Shown here: positions 5,227 to 7,053 of the stretch, one piece after another
Position numbering within the stretch: the stretch's first letter is position 1
How the letters are laid out: every line of letters begins with the position of its first letter
Assembly: GCA_030706665.1 (NCBI GenBank)
Contig: JAUZOB010000171.1
Span: 1 to 7,053 of the forward strand
Length of the DNA: 7,053 nucleotides
DNA from: Bacteroidota bacterium
Lineage (GTDB): Bacteria; Bacteroidota; Bacteroidia; Bacteroidales; Prolixibacteraceae
Reading direction: 5' to 3'
Notes under the pieces: model-generated
What the model was told of the DNA's origin: nothing
Databases searched by the model: none
The model's input: only the letters and a program-made list of their open reading frames with translations
Translations under genes and position numbers: made by a program

Positions 5227-7053
5227 TTAATTCACCTTCAACACCAGATCTTCCTGCTTTTGCAGAAAATGGAGAAGATCATTCGTAAGCTCAATACGGG
5301 TATTTCTTGAAAACAAATTTATCATGATTTTGTTTTCCGCATCCCATATGTTGAACCGTAGATTTGCATTTCCCTTATTTGCCATTGCTTGCGCATCAAG
5401 GTCTTGGATGAACTCTTTCGTTATACGATGCAAAGGTAGTTCAAGTGTTACATTTTTAACACGTGAACTTCGCACTTCTGAAAGAAGTTCTATCAAATCA
5501 ACTTTTAATTCTAACTGATCACTATTCCCATAGCGCGGAAGGGTTTTCCCTTTTACCAAAAGGAAGAGTCCCTGTTTGCAATAATTCGAGAACTTCACAT
5601 AATCCTGCCCAAAGAAATAGAACTGACAGGATCCTTTGTAATCAGACAACGTCATTACAGAGAAAGGCTTTCCTGTTTTTGTCATCGCTTCGCGCGCTTC
5701 AGTAACCATTCCTCCGACTATGACCTCTCTTCCTTTAAGATTGTTAATCTCTTCCGGAGAAAGATTTTGAAGTGTAACATCAGGAGTTGTAAAATGGGTT
5801 AATTCAAATTTATAATCATCCAGAGGATGGGCCGACAGGTAAATCCCGATCAATGCCTTTTCCTTTTCCAACATAACCAATTTAGGCCACTCGGGGATAT
5901 TGGGAAGAACCGGTTTTTGCACCATCACCTCAGCTGCTCCTCCGAACAGAGATTGTTGAGCATTAGAACGCTCGCTCTTCATTCTATGAGCATAGCGCAC
6001 CAGACTTTCCAGGAAAGAGACTTCTGATCCTTCTTCCGCAAAGAACTGACTTCTTTTTATAGTTCCGAATCCGTCAAATGCACCCGCAGTCGCCAAAGCT
6101 TCCATATTCTTCTTATTGACCGACTGCAAGTTCACCCGTTCGACGAAATCGTATATATCTTGATAGGGGCCGTTCTTCTCCCTTTCATTAATAATATCGA
6201 TAACAGCTCCCTCTCCGACACCTTTGATTCCGCCCATTCCAAAGCGGATTGCCCCGCTTTTATTTACGGTAAATTTATGATAAGATTCATTGACATCAGG
6301 TCCAAGCACTTCAAGTCCCATTCGCTGGCACTCGTCCATAAAAATAGTGATCTTATCAATGCTCGACAGGTTACGGCTAAGGACCGCAGCCATAAACTCA
6401 GCCGGATGATTCGCTTTCAGATATCCGGTTAGATAAGCAACATAGGCATAACAAACAGAGTGAGATTTATTGAAGGCATAACTGGCAAAAGCTTCCCAGT
6501 CTTTCCAGATTTTATTAATCAATTCAACGGCATCTTTCCCCATCTCTTTACAGCCTTCCATGAACTTCTCGTTCGCCTGGCACCCGTCAAGGAATTTGAC
6601 CTTCAGCTTTTCCATCAGGCTGAAGTTCTTTTTTCCCATCGCCTTACGAAGCGTATCCGATTCACCACGGGTAAATCCGCCAAGAGCTCGTGACTGAAGC
6701 ATAACCTGCTCCTGATACACGGTAATCCCATATGTGTCTTTCAGATAGGGTTCCATCAAAGGATGGTCATAAACAATGGGGACACGGCCATTCTTACGGT
6801 CGACGAAAAGAGGGATATACTCCATCGGGCCTGGCCGATAAAGAGCATTCATCGCAACCAGGTCTTCCAAACGATTCGGCTTTAAACCCCGAAGATATTT
6901 TTTCATTCCGGGAGACTCAAACTGGAATACAGCAGTAGTCTCACCGTTACTAAACAATTCATAAGTCTTTGAGTCATCGATCGGAGTAGCGTCCATATCC
7001 AAAGTTACCCCTTTCGAAAGACGTATATTATCGACGCACTCTTTAATAATCGA
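5227..7053 (-). CDS. dnaE: DNA polymerase III alpha subunit, C-terminal half
   Basis: 608 residues plus the stop; the gene continues past the right edge, which opens in frame with SIIKECVDNIRLSKGVTLDM. A full DnaE has about 1,200 residues, so the PHP domain and the catalytic Asp residues of the palm are outside. In fragment numbering the visible parts are: end of palm and fingers with GLKPNRLEDLVAMNALYRPG (56-75), YGITVYQEQVMLQSRALGGF (108-127), GESDTLRKAMGKK (130-142) and YAFNKSHSVCYAYVAY (192-207); a helix-hairpin-helix around FGMGGIKGVGEGAV (271-284); and an OB-fold near the C-terminus, about 442-530 (REVIVGGMVTEAREAM onward). This is the replicative polymerase subunit, acting with the sliding clamp and clamp loader. 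The fingers are of DnaE rather than PolC type. The frame is open throughout and ends at TAA 5227-5229, 53 bp before trxA. Confidence 0.97.
   Translation of the reverse strand, partial: SIIKECVDNIRLSKGVTLDMDATPIDDSKTYELFSNGETTAVFQFESPGMKKYLRGLKPNRLEDLVAMNALYRPGPMEYIPLFVDRKNGRVPIVYDHPLMEPYLKDTYGITVYQEQVMLQSRALGGFTRGESDTLRKAMGKKNFSLMEKLKVKFLDGCQANEKFMEGCKEMGKDAVELINKIWKDWEAFASYAFNKSHSVCYAYVAYLTGYLKANHPAEFMAAVLSRNLSSIDKITIFMDECQRMGLEVLGPDVNESYHKFTVNKSGAIRFGMGGIKGVGEGAVIDIINEREKNGPYQDIYDFVERVNLQSVNKKNMEALATAGAFDGFGTIKRSQFFAEEGSEVSFLESLVRYAHRMKSERSNAQQSLFGGAAEVMVQKPVLPNIPEWPKLVMLEKEKALIGIYLSAHPLDDYKFELTHFTTPDVTLQNLSPEEINNLKGREVIVGGMVTEAREAMTKTGKPFSVMTLSDYKGSCQFYFFGQDYVKFSNYCKQGLFLLVKGKTLPRYGNSDQLELKVDLIELLSEVRSSRVKNVTLELPLHRITKEFIQDLDAQAMANKGNANLRFNIWDAENKIMINLFSRNTRIELTNDLLHFLQKQEDLVLKVN

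Noticed and set aside
5227..7002. DnaE starting at the TTG at 7002
   Set aside because: The frame stays open to the window edge with sequence typical of DnaE (VDNIRLSKGVTLD), so this TTG is an internal Leu codon and the gene is cut by the edge.

Overview
The window looks like chromosomal core DNA from a member of the Bacteroidota, most likely order Bacteroidales. Three lines of sequence evidence point that way. Three intergenic regions carry an exact TAnnTTTG, the -7 promoter element of this phylum. Shine-Dalgarno sequences are mostly weak or absent. The protein set is also typical: an rRNA pseudouridine synthase with a long Arg/Gly/Ser-rich N-terminal tail, an ECF sigma factor paired with a membrane protein, and a membrane-anchored endonuclease/exonuclease/phosphatase (EEP) family protein. 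No rRNA, tRNA, CRISPR array or intact transposase gene was seen.

Layout: (1) 1-271, minus strand, N-terminal part of the GTPase Era, cut by the window edge. (2) 381-1073, minus, a four-helix membrane protein, and 1082-1570, minus, the ECF sigma factor directly upstream of it; they are 8 bp apart and probably translationally coupled. (3) 1618-2928, minus, an RluB/RsuA-type pseudouridine synthase with a repeat-rich tail; it may head an operon with the sigma pair. (4) 2929-3106, a divergent intergenic region with the promoter of the next gene. (5) 3107-4183, plus, the EEP protein. (6) 4184-4855, 672 bp with no convincing gene. Its first part looks like degenerate or non-coding sequence, and its last part is a 164-bp segment bounded by about 30-bp imperfect terminal inverted repeats, resembling a MITE or IS remnant. 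(7) 4856-5173, minus, thioredoxin. (8) 5227-7053, minus, C-terminal half of DNA polymerase III alpha (DnaE), cut by the window edge.

Functionally, the window mixes ribosome maturation (Era, pseudouridine synthase), replication (DnaE), thiol redox control (thioredoxin) and a regulatory sigma/membrane-protein pair. I do not see a clear new multi-gene system. The spots most worth a second look are the non-coding element at 4673-4836 and the degenerate sequence beside it, a 12-bp perfect palindrome overlapping the thioredoxin promoter, the tandem-repeat tail of the pseudouridine synthase, and the sigma factor's unusual start (ATG-TAA followed by TTG).
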